In this document: one piece after another, positions 1-8,460 of the stretch | Numbering within the stretch: position 1 is the stretch's first letter | Layout of the letters: each line of letters opens with the position of its first letter | Source of the DNA: Deltaproteobacteria bacterium | GTDB lineage: Bacteria > Desulfobacterota > Desulfobulbia > Desulfobulbales > Desulfurivibrionaceae | Assembly: GCA_013349285.1 (NCBI GenBank) | Contig: DUZU01000007.1 | Location: forward strand, 21,223 to 85,222 | DNA: 64,000 nt | Reading direction: 5' to 3' | Made by a program: the position numbers and the translations under genes | Notes under the pieces: model-generated | What the model was told of the DNA's origin: nothing | Databases searched by the model: none | The model's input: the letters and a program-made list of their open reading frames with translations, nothing else

Positions 1-309
1 GTTTTTATCTGTCATTTAAGCCACTTAGCAAGCATCACCCTTTACCGGAAACATAATTTTCACCTGCGGATTACAAGAAATAAAACCAGGGAAAAATCTT
101 TTTTTATAAAAAATCTTTAAGAGTAATGCGGAACATGTCGAAAATAATGTAGAATTTTTAAAATTACGTAAGTACAATAATAACAATTTCCCTATAAAAA
201 TTCAGGGAAGTAGAATAGAATCTTCTCAAAAGAAAGTAATTGCACCATATAATTTATATTAAAGACAACGCACTGATTTTTTTTGAGAGTCGACAAGAGG
301 AGAGAGAGT
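1..309. other. AT-rich intergenic region upstream of the actin-like gene
   Basis: No convincing coding frame is visible. The stretch is strongly AT-rich, especially from about 100 to 290, and must hold the promoter of the actin-like gene at 310. No clear -35/-10 pair could be settled on. A purine-rich ribosome-binding site (gaggagagagag) ends just before the ATG at 310. Anything belonging to a gene left of the window cannot be recognised. Confidence 0.5.
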
Positions 310-1395
310 ATGGCAGATGAAATGGGGAATATTGACACAGCCATCCAGGCTTCACAGAAAACCGTTGTCTCCAGGGAAAAAGAAATAGGAGAAGACGCGG
401 AACGCCCGAAAGGTCCGGTCGGCCTTGATATCGGCACCAGCCATATTGTCATGGCTCAGAATAAAGGGAAAAATATTCATACCGTAAAACAGCTCAATGC
501 CTTTTTTACGATTCCTTATTCCAAGTTCACCAAAAAAATTCTTCTTGAAAACGAAGTCACCTTCTTTGAAAAGAATGAAATGTTTTACATCTTAGGTTAC
601 TCGGCGGAAAACTTTGCCAACATGTTCAACACCAATACCCGCCGCACCATGGAAAAAGGACTGCTCTGCTCCCGCGAGGACGAGGGGATCAACGTCCTGC
701 AGGCCATTATCCATACCCTGATCAAAAAGCCGAAAAACCCCGGCGAGGTTATCTGCTTCAGTATGCCGGGCAACCCCATCGACAGCCGCAACTCCGTTGT
801 TTACCATGAGTCGATCATCAAGATGTTCCTGGCCTCATTGGGTTACAACCCGATGTCGATCAACGAAGGCCTGGCCACGGTCATGGCCGAACTGGCCGAG
901 GACAATTTCACCGGCATCGGCATCAGCATGGGCGGCGGCATGTGCAACGTCTGCCTGGCCTATCTGTCGGTGCCGGTCATTACCTACTCCATTGAAAAAG
1001 GCGGCGATTATATCGATCAGATGGTCGGGGTGTCGGTGGGCGAACCGGCCACCAAAATCAAGACCACCAAGGAAAATTCCTTTAAACTTTCCAAGGCCCC
1101 GAAAAACAGGATTGAAACCGCCCTGCATATCTACTATGACGACCTGATCCACAGCTTGCTGCACAGCCTGCAGGATGTACTGCACTCATCCGATAAAATT
1201 CCGAAAATCGCCAAGCCGGTGCCGATCGTACTGGCCGGCGGCACCGTGCTGCCGAGCGGCTTTAAGGAATATTTCGAAAACGCCCTCAAGAACTTCAACC
1301 TGCCGGTTGATATCTCCGAGGTCAGGGTCGCGGATGACCCCCTCAACACCACCGCCAAAGGCGCGATGGTCATGGCCCTATCCGAAGAAATCTAA
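310..1395 (+). CDS. Actin-like ATPase (MreB/ParM/Hsp70 superfamily)
   Basis: 361-residue soluble protein with the actin-fold signatures. The phosphate-1 loop is GLDIGTSH at about residues 38-45. A connect-like segment NEGLATVMAE lies near 185-194, a phosphate-2-like glycine loop GISMGGGMCNV near 204-214, and the adenosine loop VLAGGT near 307-312. It should bind ATP and may form filaments, but the cellular role is unknown. The phosphate-2 loop is odd: MreB, FtsA and Hsp70 usually carry Asp before the glycines, and here the position is Ser206, so hydrolysis could be altered. The first 35 residues are a charged extension. The start is the ATG at 310, which has a strong gaggagag site; an in-frame TTG at 283 lies before that site. 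MreB itself and the magnetosome protein MamK are possible relatives, but no genes of those systems are nearby. It ends at a strong hairpin facing the pentapeptide gene. Confidence 0.75.
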   Translation: MADEMGNIDTAIQASQKTVVSREKEIGEDAERPKGPVGLDIGTSHIVMAQNKGKNIHTVKQLNAFFTIPYSKFTKKILLENEVTFFEKNEMFYILGYSAENFANMFNTNTRRTMEKGLLCSREDEGINVLQAIIHTLIKKPKNPGEVICFSMPGNPIDSRNSVVYHESIIKMFLASLGYNPMSINEGLATVMAELAEDNFTGIGISMGGGMCNVCLAYLSVPVITYSIEKGGDYIDQMVGVSVGEPATKIKTTKENSFKLSKAPKNRIETALHIYYDDLIHSLLHSLQDVLHSSDKIPKIAKPVPIVLAGGTVLPSGFKEYFENALKNFNLPVDISEVRVADDPLNTTAKGAMVMALSEEI

Positions 1396-1410
1396 TTCTC
1401 TTTTAAACGA

Positions 1411-1453
1411 AAAAAACCGGAGTGCCCTTTTGCAGGCGCTCCGGTTTTTTTTT
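1411..1453. terminator. Bidirectional Rho-independent terminator
   Basis: The arm accggagtgcc (1416-1426) pairs with ggcgctccggt (1435-1445) with one G-T pair. It is flanked by an A-run on the left and a T-run on the right. It serves the actin-like gene on the plus strand and could also stop transcripts of the convergent pentapeptide gene. Confidence 0.85.
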
Positions 1454-1492
1454 CCATCACTACCGAAAACACTGGATTTTAACGCAGCCGAC

Positions 1493-4051
1493 TCATAACA
1501 CCTTCTTCTTGCTTTTCAGCCCGGCCTCAACCTGTTTGCCATCCTTGACCTCCAACGCTTGTTCGCCGATCAGTTTATCCCCGTAAAAAAAACGGACCTT
1601 CCACGCCCCGAAAATATTCTTGGCCTTGGCCGGGATGGTATAAGCCTCCACCTGCCTGCGCATATACCGAACCATCTGCTTTGCGGTTCGCACCCTTTTA
1701 CCGTCAGGGGCAAACCACTGGATCTCCACCGGAATCGCCTGACCGGCCGGCATGAAATTAACCGAATAAAGCACCCCGATGGTCATCCCCGGTTTACCGG
1801 AAATATGGGCGGGATTGCCGACAAACATCTGGTGCCGCAACAGATTGGCCTCAATATCGCTGAGATTGTTAAAGGCGGAGGTCAACTCCGACAACTGGCG
1901 GAAGGAATAATTAACCAGACCGGCGCTTTCAATATCAAGGCTCCAAATTTTAACGTTTCGTTCGGAAATATTGCCGGGCGCCGCCGCAACCCCACTGTTT
2001 TGTTCTTCAACCAAACCGACACCGCTGTTGTTGCTCTGGGGCTCGGGCAGCTTAAACCCCTTGCTGGTATTAATATTTTTTGCCCGACCGAGGTTCTTGG
2101 CGTTCTGGAGGGTGACATTGGTCAGATTGCTGTTGCTGAGATTACTCCGATTAAGATCGCTGTCATTGAGATTGGCCCCGGTCAGATCGGCGTTGCTAAG
2201 GTTGGCGTCGGTCAGATCGGCCCACCGCAAATCAGCGCCTTGCAGGTTGGCGCCGCTCAAGTCGGCATTGGTCAGATCGGCGTTGCTCAAATCGACATTA
2301 CTCAGATCGGCGTTGGCAAGCTTGGCATCGATAAGATTGGCGTTACGCAGATCAAAGCTGGTCATCTTGGCGTCGCTTAAAACCGTGGAACGCAGACTTT
2401 TCAGATTAAACTTTTTAGCGGCGGTCAGGTTGATGCCGGTGAGATTCGCCCCTTTTAGGTCGGCATTGCTCAGATCGGCATTGGTCAAATTGGCCCCGGT
2501 CAGATCCGCCTTGTTCAGATAGGTATGATTAAGATTGGCTTTGGTAAGATCAGCATTACGCAGCACCGCGTTATTCAGGTTGGCCCCGGTCAGATCGGCA
2601 TTGTCAAGATCGGCCTTGCCCAGATTTATTCCGGTCAGATTGGCGTTTATCAGTTTTGCGTGGGAGCTAAGATCTGTTTCTTGCAAATTGGCCCCGGTCA
2701 GGTTGGCCTCGGTGAAATCGGCGCGGGCCAGGTCCGCCTGCATAAGATTGGCCTCGGTCAGATTGGCCTGGAGAAAATTAACGCCGGAGAGATCGGCGCC
2801 AATCAGGCTGGCCTCGGTCAAGTTCGCCCCCCTCAGATCGGCCTCTTCCGCCTCAACCGCATCAAGGTTCGCCCCGTGCAGATTGGCCTGGGCCAGGATC
2901 GCTTTTTCCAGATCCGCGCCGGTCATAACCGCCTTGCTGAGATCAGCCTCGGCAAGGTTCGCCTCGGAAAGATCCACCCCCCTCAAATCGGCGCCATAGA
3001 GCAAGGCGCGGTTAAGGTTGGCTTTAAGCAGCCGCACTCCCTGCAGATTGACCCGGCTCAAATCAACCTGCACCAAAATTGCTCCGGCCAAATCGGTTTT
3101 CTGCAGAAAGGTTGAGGTTAGGTTGGTCTGGGTCAGATTGGCCCGGCTCAAATCAGCGGAACTAAAATTGGTTTTCGTGAGAACGGCGTTGGAAAAATCC
3201 GCCTGGCCGGCATCGCAGCCCGAACAATCAGCCTCAAAAAGAATCGCCCGGGACAGAGTAGCCTGGACAAGGTTGGCTGAGCGCAGATTACTCTTGGAGA
3301 GATCGGCCTCGATCAAGTTGGCCTGGGACAAATCGGCTGAAGAAAGATCGGCCTTACTCAACTTGCATTCAAAAAGAACGGCCCCGCGGAGATCTGCGCC
3401 GCTTAAATCGGCCTGAATCAAATTGGCCTGACTGAGATCAACCCCGCGCAGATCGGTGTCCCGCAGGTTCGCCCCCTCGAGATTGGCCTGATGAAAACTA
3501 ATCCCCCGCAGGTCACTGCCCGCCAGATTGGCCTTGCGCAGATCCCGGCCGGCAAAGCTATGCTTGCTCTTAATCTGCTGCGGCAGAGCCCCATAACCCT
3601 TTTTTTCCTTAACCGCGATATTACCCGGAAGCCCCGGTGCGGGAATAGAGACCACTGAGAGTCGCGGGCCCGGAATCAGCCGCCCATACTTCCCATAAGA
3701 ATACCAGCCGCCGACAAACAACAGCGCCGCAACCACCATGGATGAAACAATCACCCCGGGTCGACTGAAAAAAAGGCGCAGACGCCCTTTGGCAACAACC
3801 TTGCAGATGGCGGTATTCTCGGAATTACAACGGGGGCAAGGAACCTTTTTCCCGACAAAGATGGCCGGAACCATCTTTTTAAAACTGCACTTTTTACACT
3901 TGAAAACCGCCTGCTCGCCATTGGCTGCACGGGAAACAGGCACCTCACCGATATGAACCGGATGTTTGCACCGGGGACAAGGCGCGGTTTTGCCGGCATG
4001 ACGCGGCTGCACCTTGGTGGAATAACCGCATTTTTCACACTTAAAAAGCAT
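1493..4051 (-). CDS. Large pentapeptide-repeat protein with two N-terminal zinc ribbons and a membrane anchor
   Basis: 852 residues. Two zinc-ribbon motifs come first (Cys5/8 with Cys25/28, and Cys52/55 with Cys72/75). One membrane segment follows at about 98-117. From about 165 to 650 there are dense A(D/N)LXX pentapeptides, roughly a hundred five-residue units, predicted to fold as a long right-handed quadrilateral beta-helix. A separate C-terminal domain of about 154 residues begins near 699 and looks beta-rich (segments such as VEIQWFAPDGKRV and WKVRFFYGD). The topology suggests zinc ribbons in the cytoplasm and the helix plus C-terminal domain outside. Pentapeptide proteins can mimic DNA or act as scaffolds; nothing here shows which. 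The repeats explain the long mirror-image open frames on the opposite strand. It is convergent with the actin-like gene. The family assignment is sure and the function unknown. Confidence 0.85.
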   Translation of the reverse strand: MLFKCEKCGYSTKVQPRHAGKTAPCPRCKHPVHIGEVPVSRAANGEQAVFKCKKCSFKKMVPAIFVGKKVPCPRCNSENTAICKVVAKGRLRLFFSRPGVIVSSMVVAALLFVGGWYSYGKYGRLIPGPRLSVVSIPAPGLPGNIAVKEKKGYGALPQQIKSKHSFAGRDLRKANLAGSDLRGISFHQANLEGANLRDTDLRGVDLSQANLIQADLSGADLRGAVLFECKLSKADLSSADLSQANLIEADLSKSNLRSANLVQATLSRAILFEADCSGCDAGQADFSNAVLTKTNFSSADLSRANLTQTNLTSTFLQKTDLAGAILVQVDLSRVNLQGVRLLKANLNRALLYGADLRGVDLSEANLAEADLSKAVMTGADLEKAILAQANLHGANLDAVEAEEADLRGANLTEASLIGADLSGVNFLQANLTEANLMQADLARADFTEANLTGANLQETDLSSHAKLINANLTGINLGKADLDNADLTGANLNNAVLRNADLTKANLNHTYLNKADLTGANLTNADLSNADLKGANLTGINLTAAKKFNLKSLRSTVLSDAKMTSFDLRNANLIDAKLANADLSNVDLSNADLTNADLSGANLQGADLRWADLTDANLSNADLTGANLNDSDLNRSNLSNSNLTNVTLQNAKNLGRAKNINTSKGFKLPEPQSNNSGVGLVEEQNSGVAAAPGNISERNVKIWSLDIESAGLVNYSFRQLSELTSAFNNLSDIEANLLRHQMFVGNPAHISGKPGMTIGVLYSVNFMPAGQAIPVEIQWFAPDGKRVRTAKQMVRYMRRQVEAYTIPAKAKNIFGAWKVRFFYGDKLIGEQALEVKDGKQVEAGLKSKKKVL

Positions 4052-4493
4052 ACGGCCTGTCCATCAGTAAAAGGGGATGCGTTATGATAAGGATAAACGA
4101 ATTAAGCAAAACAGCTCTCTCTGCCTTTTGGGGGTCGGGATAACATTATGTTAAATTATCGGCAGAAACAGGCTTAAGCTTCAATCCTTTTCCAATAACC
4201 GCCCCATTGTTTTTAACAAAAATCATGGCCATGGTTAAAAGTTATCTTCTGGACGCCGGCAAACAACATCGCCCACCAATGATAGTTAATACGCAAAAAG
4301 ATCCGGCCGGGGATGCAATCGATCTTCTTAAATGTTGCCATTCGGGCAAAGTCAGTTAAAATGTGATATGAAGTAAAATAACTGTTAAGATTGCGCATTC
4401 ATTATTTTTTAATTTTCCATATTTCTTTCAGCTTCAACCCTAAAGCGCCGATAGAAGTAAATAACAACCAGTAGATTAATAGGCGTCTTAAAA
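4052..4493. other. Divergent intergenic region between the pentapeptide and penicillin-binding protein genes
   Basis: AT-rich 440-base spacer that must hold promoters for both divergent genes. A minus-strand frame of 61 codons at 4213-4398 has no homology that I recognise and no good ribosome-binding site, so it is not called. The minus strand carries GCCGATAA (4156-4163), matching the -10 of flagellar sigma-28 promoters, but no matching -35 is present. Confidence 0.4.
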
Positions 4494-7337
4494 TTGCCCG
4501 TCGACAAAAACAATAAACAGACATTAAGGGAAAAGAACAAACCCAAAGTCGGAGTCTCCGGGGGGAACAAAGATTCTTTCGATCCCAAAGAGCAGGCGAT
4601 TAAGTACAAGGCCTACCGCCACATTTTTTCGGCCCAGGATATCCGCAAAGGTCTCGACGAAAAGACCATCATCAGTAAGATCAAAAAGAGTAAAAGCCTT
4701 GCCAGCCGTTACCAGCAGTATGTAGAAATGCTTGAAGACGGCTCTCGCAGCGGCATGGTCTACCCCTGGCAGAATCCGTTCAATAAATTTCTTTTCTGGA
4801 CCGCTTACTGGATTCCCCGCTTTTTTAAATGGGGGACACTGACCTTTCTCTGCCTCTTTGTCCTCAACTACATCCCCGGCCCGACCCAGCACATCATCGA
4901 ACTGCTCGTTGTCCACTCCATCTATGACACCGCCCCGATCAAGCGCTTGCCCGCCAGCCTGGAGACCTATGCCCATTCCGCGAAAATTACCGATCAGTAC
5001 GGCACCGTCATTAAATCATACGGCAAACGGCTGGTCACCAAGGACATCCCGGATGAGGTCAGAAAGGCTCTGCTGGCCTGCGAAGACCATTACTTCATGC
5101 CCCACCCCAGCAACCCCTGGTACGTAAACGCCTTTCTTATCCATCCCGGGGTGAGCTGGTTCAACCTGGTGGGCGCGGTCAAGGACACCCTGATGGGAAC
5201 CCCCCGCGGGGCAAGCACCATTGTCATGCAGAATGCCAAGAAAATTTTGGGCAACCAAAAAAGGACCTTGGCCCACAAAATCGAAGAGATCATCATCTCC
5301 TATATGATGGTCACCAAGTTCGGCAAGGACCGCAATCTGAATTTCTACATTAATACAGTGCCGGTCGGCGCCAACATCTATGGGTTTACCTCCGCGGCCA
5401 ACAATTATTTCAAAAAGGATCTGGATGAGGTTAACATTCAGCAACTGGTCGCCATCTCCTCCTTTATTCCCAATCACAACCGGCAGCTCGCCTTTTACGA
5501 GATCATCAAGGGCAAATCATTCGGCGAGCTTTCCCCGTCCAGACAGAATCATGCCAGAAGCGCCATCAACAAAATCAACCTGGCCCTGACCTACCTGCGG
5601 GAGCACCGGGAGATTACGGAAGAAGACTACCGCAACTGGTTGTTGAGCGATGAAGAATCCATCCGCCGCATCGGCTTCAGGGATTTTCGCTCCCCCCTCT
5701 ACGGCGAAGAAGAATGGACATCCTGGAACGTGATTAAAGAGGTCACCTCGCAGAGCTACCACATCGACGGCCGCGAGGTTTCCGGCACCCAACTGCTGCT
5801 CGACGAGCGAGGGGATGTGGTTATCGAAACCGGCGTCGATCTGGCCCTGGTCGACAAGATCAAGGAGATCATCGGCAACTTCCTGCAGAGCAGTTATTAT
5901 CAGAATGTCATCCGGCAAAGCAACCTCAAAACCTGGCAACTGGACCTCGAACGCTACACCAAAAGCAATCGCACTCCGCCTTATCATGATTTCACCAGCT
6001 TTTTGAACTACCTCAACCGCCATCTCAACGTGGGGGTGATCATGATGAACCAGGAAGGCGAGATAGTGGCCTATGTCGGCGGCAAGGAGTTTCTGCAAAC
6101 CCGGGACGGCGAGGCCCTGGATGTGGACGAGGGGGCCAAGGCCGATGACAACGCCATTATCATCGACTTGATGAACACCAAGGCCAAAATCACCCCCTCA
6201 TCCACCATCAAGCCGATCATCGCCTACTACGCCATGGTGGTAAACAACACCAAACTGCATAATCGCTTTGTGGACAAACCCATTGAATACAAATATGTGG
6301 AAAGCGCGGGGAAGGAAATGTGGCTGCCCGGCAACTGGTACGATTACGACACCCGGGGCACCGGCGCCAACCGATACCTGGGCCGCCAGTACAGCCTGCT
6401 CGAGGCCCAGGTCGTCTCGATCAACACCATCTTTGCCCGGCTTTACACCAACCGCCAGCTGCGCAACACCATGCTCCTGGACCTGGACGAGGTCGGACTT
6501 GACTACAATAAAGAGGATGCCAAATATTGGCCGTTCGGCATCGGCGCCTCCAATGTCTCGGTGCAGCAATGGCTGGGCATCTACAACGCCTTTCTCGACG
6601 GCCAGTATCGAAATCCCTCTTTCGTCAAAGAGGTGACGGTCAACGGTGAGGTGATCTACAGCCGCAAAGCAGATGAACGGCTCAAGCCCATTCCCCTGTT
6701 CGACGCCAAGCAGGAACGGGAAGCGGAAATGCAGGTTCTCTATGAGATCTGCAACCGCGGGACGGCGTCCGCCATGCAGACCGAGTTCAAAAATCACAAA
6801 AATCTGGTTTCCGGAAAAACCGGCACCGCTCCGCTCGGTAAATCCACCATCTTTATCAGTAATTTCAACCCGTACCAAGACCGCCAGGGCCATAAAGATA
6901 AAAACCTGACCATGATGGTCCAGGTCACCTCCAACACCGGCGGCTACAAGAGTGTGGGCCAATCGGGCAACGGGCCGGTCAAAATCGCCGGACAAATATA
7001 CAACCATCTTTTCCAGGAAGAGATGGTTGAAATGATGGACCGCAAAATCGACGATGCCAAACGCAAAAACTCCCATTTCCGCAACAACCATGTTTATTGG
7101 GCCAATGTAAACCGGTATATGGACCACCTGCTCAACAAGAAATGCGGCAGCGACTATATCTATCAAAACATCATCGGGGTAGACGGCTACGATGAAGCGC
7201 TCGAACAGATCCTAAACAGCACCAACAAGATTTACACCGGCCGGGATACTATTTTCGATCAGCTCGTCCATTATTATTGCGATCAGGAAAAAAGGGTGAA
7301 AATGGATTCACCTCAACCTTCGGTAAGCGGTAACTAA
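4494..7337 (+). CDS. Bifunctional class A penicillin-binding protein (glycosyltransferase plus transpeptidase)
   Basis: 947 residues. A charged cytoplasmic N-terminus of about 100 residues precedes one membrane anchor (about 108-127). The GT51 glycosyltransferase domain follows, with ACEDHYF (catalytic Glu197), RGASTIVMQ (238-246, replacing the usual GGSTITQQ) and an [13 protein letters not shown] segment. A linker leads to the transpeptidase, which has the SxxK box (Ser570-T-I-Lys573), an SxN box (VVSIN) and KTGTA. It polymerises and cross-links peptidoglycan in the periplasm. The start is a TTG; no ATG gives a complete protein, and the site before it (aggcg) is only moderate. It is longer than usual at both ends, with a C-terminal tail of about 100 residues. 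The divergences in GT51 motif 2 suggest a specialised PBP1 branch. It stands alone after a long spacer. Confidence 0.85.
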   Translation: MPVDKNNKQTLREKNKPKVGVSGGNKDSFDPKEQAIKYKAYRHIFSAQDIRKGLDEKTIISKIKKSKSLASRYQQYVEMLEDGSRSGMVYPWQNPFNKFLFWTAYWIPRFFKWGTLTFLCLFVLNYIPGPTQHIIELLVVHSIYDTAPIKRLPASLETYAHSAKITDQYGTVIKSYGKRLVTKDIPDEVRKALLACEDHYFMPHPSNPWYVNAFLIHPGVSWFNLVGAVKDTLMGTPRGASTIVMQNAKKILGNQKRTLAHKIEEIIISYMMVTKFGKDRNLNFYINTVPVGANIYGFTSAANNYFKKDLDEVNIQQLVAISSFIPNHNRQLAFYEIIKGKSFGELSPSRQNHARSAINKINLALTYLREHREITEEDYRNWLLSDEESIRRIGFRDFRSPLYGEEEWTSWNVIKEVTSQSYHIDGREVSGTQLLLDERGDVVIETGVDLALVDKIKEIIGNFLQSSYYQNVIRQSNLKTWQLDLERYTKSNRTPPYHDFTSFLNYLNRHLNVGVIMMNQEGEIVAYVGGKEFLQTRDGEALDVDEGAKADDNAIIIDLMNTKAKITPSSTIKPIIAYYAMVVNNTKLHNRFVDKPIEYKYVESAGKEMWLPGNWYDYDTRGTGANRYLGRQYSLLEAQVVSINTIFARLYTNRQLRNTMLLDLDEVGLDYNKEDAKYWPFGIGASNVSVQQWLGIYNAFLDGQYRNPSFVKEVTVNGEVIYSRKADERLKPIPLFDAKQEREAEMQVLYEICNRGTASAMQTEFKNHKNLVSGKTGTAPLGKSTIFISNFNPYQDRQGHKDKNLTMMVQVTSNTGGYKSVGQSGNGPVKIAGQIYNHLFQEEMVEMMDRKIDDAKRKNSHFRNNHVYWANVNRYMDHLLNKKCGSDYIYQNIIGVDGYDEALEQILNSTNKIYTGRDTIFDQLVHYYCDQEKRVKMDSPQPSVSGN

Positions 7338-7458
7338 AAAAAAGAAATGCGCCCGGATTTTTCAGGGCAAAGGCATCCTGCTTTACAAAAAAACTACTCC
7401 ATGGCATATTGGCAACGTTTATTTGCCATCATCATCAAACCAGAGACGAGAGAATATA

Positions 7459-7974
7459 ATGGCCAGAATAGGAAGAAATGATCTCTGCCCCTGCGGCAGC
7501 GGGAAGAAATTCAAAAAATGCTGCGCCGGCAATCCGGCCGTCCAGAAGCCGGTGCAAACCGAGCCGCCTTCGGTAAATCGTGAGGTAAAAAAAATCCAGG
7601 CCAGCGCGGTCGCCCAACAGGCAGCCATGTTCTCCTTGGGCGTCTTTGTCCTTTTTGCAACCAAAGAGGGTGACGCCTGGCTGCTGGAAGTAACCGACAT
7701 GGACGCGATTCAGGTTGCAGAGGCCGGCAAGGTGATCGAGGTGGAAATCAAGGAAAATCCGGAAACCATCGAAATCAACTGGACCCACAAGTTTACCGTA
7801 AAAAACAAAAAATTCGTCCTTACTTCATATAAAGACCAAAGCGAACAAACCAAGGAGAGCTACCCGGCCCATTCCATCCTTGCCGCGGTCAAAAAAATTC
7901 GCAAACGAATCCCGAAGGAGCTGTTGAGCAGCCTGCATCTTGATGAGGAGAGTGGGGAAACCGCGGCACAATAA
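7459..7974 (+). CDS. SEC-C motif domain protein
   Basis: 171-residue soluble protein. It opens with a SEC-C zinc motif, [20 protein letters not shown], with ligands Cys10, Cys12, Cys21 and Cys22, like the tail of SecA. The remaining 150 residues form an alpha/beta domain that I do not recognise (contains [15 protein letters not shown]). The ATG at 7459 follows an agacgagagaa site and puts the motif at the very N-terminus; an upstream in-frame ATG at 7423 would add 12 unconvincing residues. SEC-C modules bind zinc and often ribosomes or SecB-like partners, but no specific role can be claimed. It lies about 120 bases downstream of the penicillin-binding protein gene with no clear terminator between. 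Confidence 0.75.
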   Translation: MARIGRNDLCPCGSGKKFKKCCAGNPAVQKPVQTEPPSVNREVKKIQASAVAQQAAMFSLGVFVLFATKEGDAWLLEVTDMDAIQVAEAGKVIEVEIKENPETIEINWTHKFTVKNKKFVLTSYKDQSEQTKESYPAHSILAAVKKIRKRIPKELLSSLHLDEESGETAAQ

Positions 7975-8000
7975 CCAAAGAATATCGCCATCAATAATTT

Positions 8001-8029
8001 TTAACCTGGACAACGATTAAGAATATACT
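8001..8029 (+). promoter_or_regulatory. Possible sigma-70 promoter for the FmdB-type gene
   Basis: TTAACC (8001-8006), a 17-base spacer and TATACT (8024-8029). The -10 is good and the -35 poor. It predicts a start near 8036 and a leader of about 80 bases. Confidence 0.4.
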
Positions 8030-8052
8030 TAACTTATAAAAAGATTATAGAT

Positions 8053-8068
8053 GATGCTGATCAGCATC
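8053..8068. promoter_or_regulatory. Perfect 16-base palindrome upstream of the FmdB-type gene
   Basis: GATGCTGATCAGCATC reads the same on both strands. It lies just downstream of the predicted transcription start, about 50 bases before the gene, so it could be an operator or a small RNA hairpin. The bound protein, if any, is unknown. Confidence 0.4.
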
Positions 8069-8116
8069 GGTAATTCAAATAAGTTTTCTTGATCACACGG
8101 CCAGGAGGAACACGTT

Positions 8117-8332
8117 ATGCCCATTTATGAATTCCGTTGCCAGGAATGTAAAAATCCCTTTGAGGCACTGGTGACTTCGTCAGCCGCCATCAGCGAAGTA
8201 AGCTGCCCCAAATGCAACAGCAAGAACATCAAAAAAACTATTTCCGCCGCAAGCTTCAAGATCTCATCCGGCAACAGTTCGATCCCGGCCGGCGCTCTAT
8301 CCGGCTGCTCATCAAAATCAGGGTTTTCCTGA
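8117..8332 (+). CDS. FmdB-family regulatory zinc-ribbon protein
   Basis: 71 residues beginning MPIYEFRCQECKNPFE, the hallmark of the FmdB (CxxC_CXXC_SSSS) family. Two CxxC pairs (Cys8/11, Cys30/33) bind one zinc. A low-complexity Ser/Gly tail follows, typical of the family. The name comes from an amidase regulator, but most members have no known function. It has an excellent aggagg site before the ATG, a palindrome in its leader and a terminator behind it, so it looks monocistronic. Confidence 0.85.
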   Translation: MPIYEFRCQECKNPFEALVTSSAAISEVSCPKCNSKNIKKTISAASFKISSGNSSIPAGALSGCSSKSGFS

Positions 8333-8380
8333 GCCTGATCCACATACAGCCCGGGCGGCTGTAATGACAACAAAGCATAA

Positions 8381-8421
8381 AAAAAAACCGCCGGCCAATT
8401 AGGGCCGTCGGTTTTTTTTTA
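8381..8421. terminator. Bidirectional terminator between the FmdB-type and U32 genes
   Basis: accgccggcc (8387-8396) pairs with ggccgtcggt (8403-8412) with one mismatch. An A-run lies before it and a run of nine T after it, so it works for the plus-strand FmdB-type gene and the minus-strand U32 gene. Confidence 0.85.
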
Positions 8422-8460
8422 TACATTTTTTAAAACAAAAAACAGATACCGCTACCCCTC

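Noticed and set aside
310..1395. Identification as magnetosome MamK
   Set aside because: No other mam genes nearby and the phosphate-2 loop is unusual; only superfamily membership is supported.
1559..3416. Several plus-strand frames with repeating units
   Set aside because: They are antisense readings of the pentapeptide repeats, which produce periodic translations on the opposite strand.
4156..4163. GCCGATAA, like a sigma-28 -10 element, before the pentapeptide gene
   Set aside because: No TAAA-like -35 at the required 15-base distance.
4213..4398. 61-codon minus-strand frame between divergent genes
   Set aside because: No ribosome site, no homology recognised, in a promoter region.
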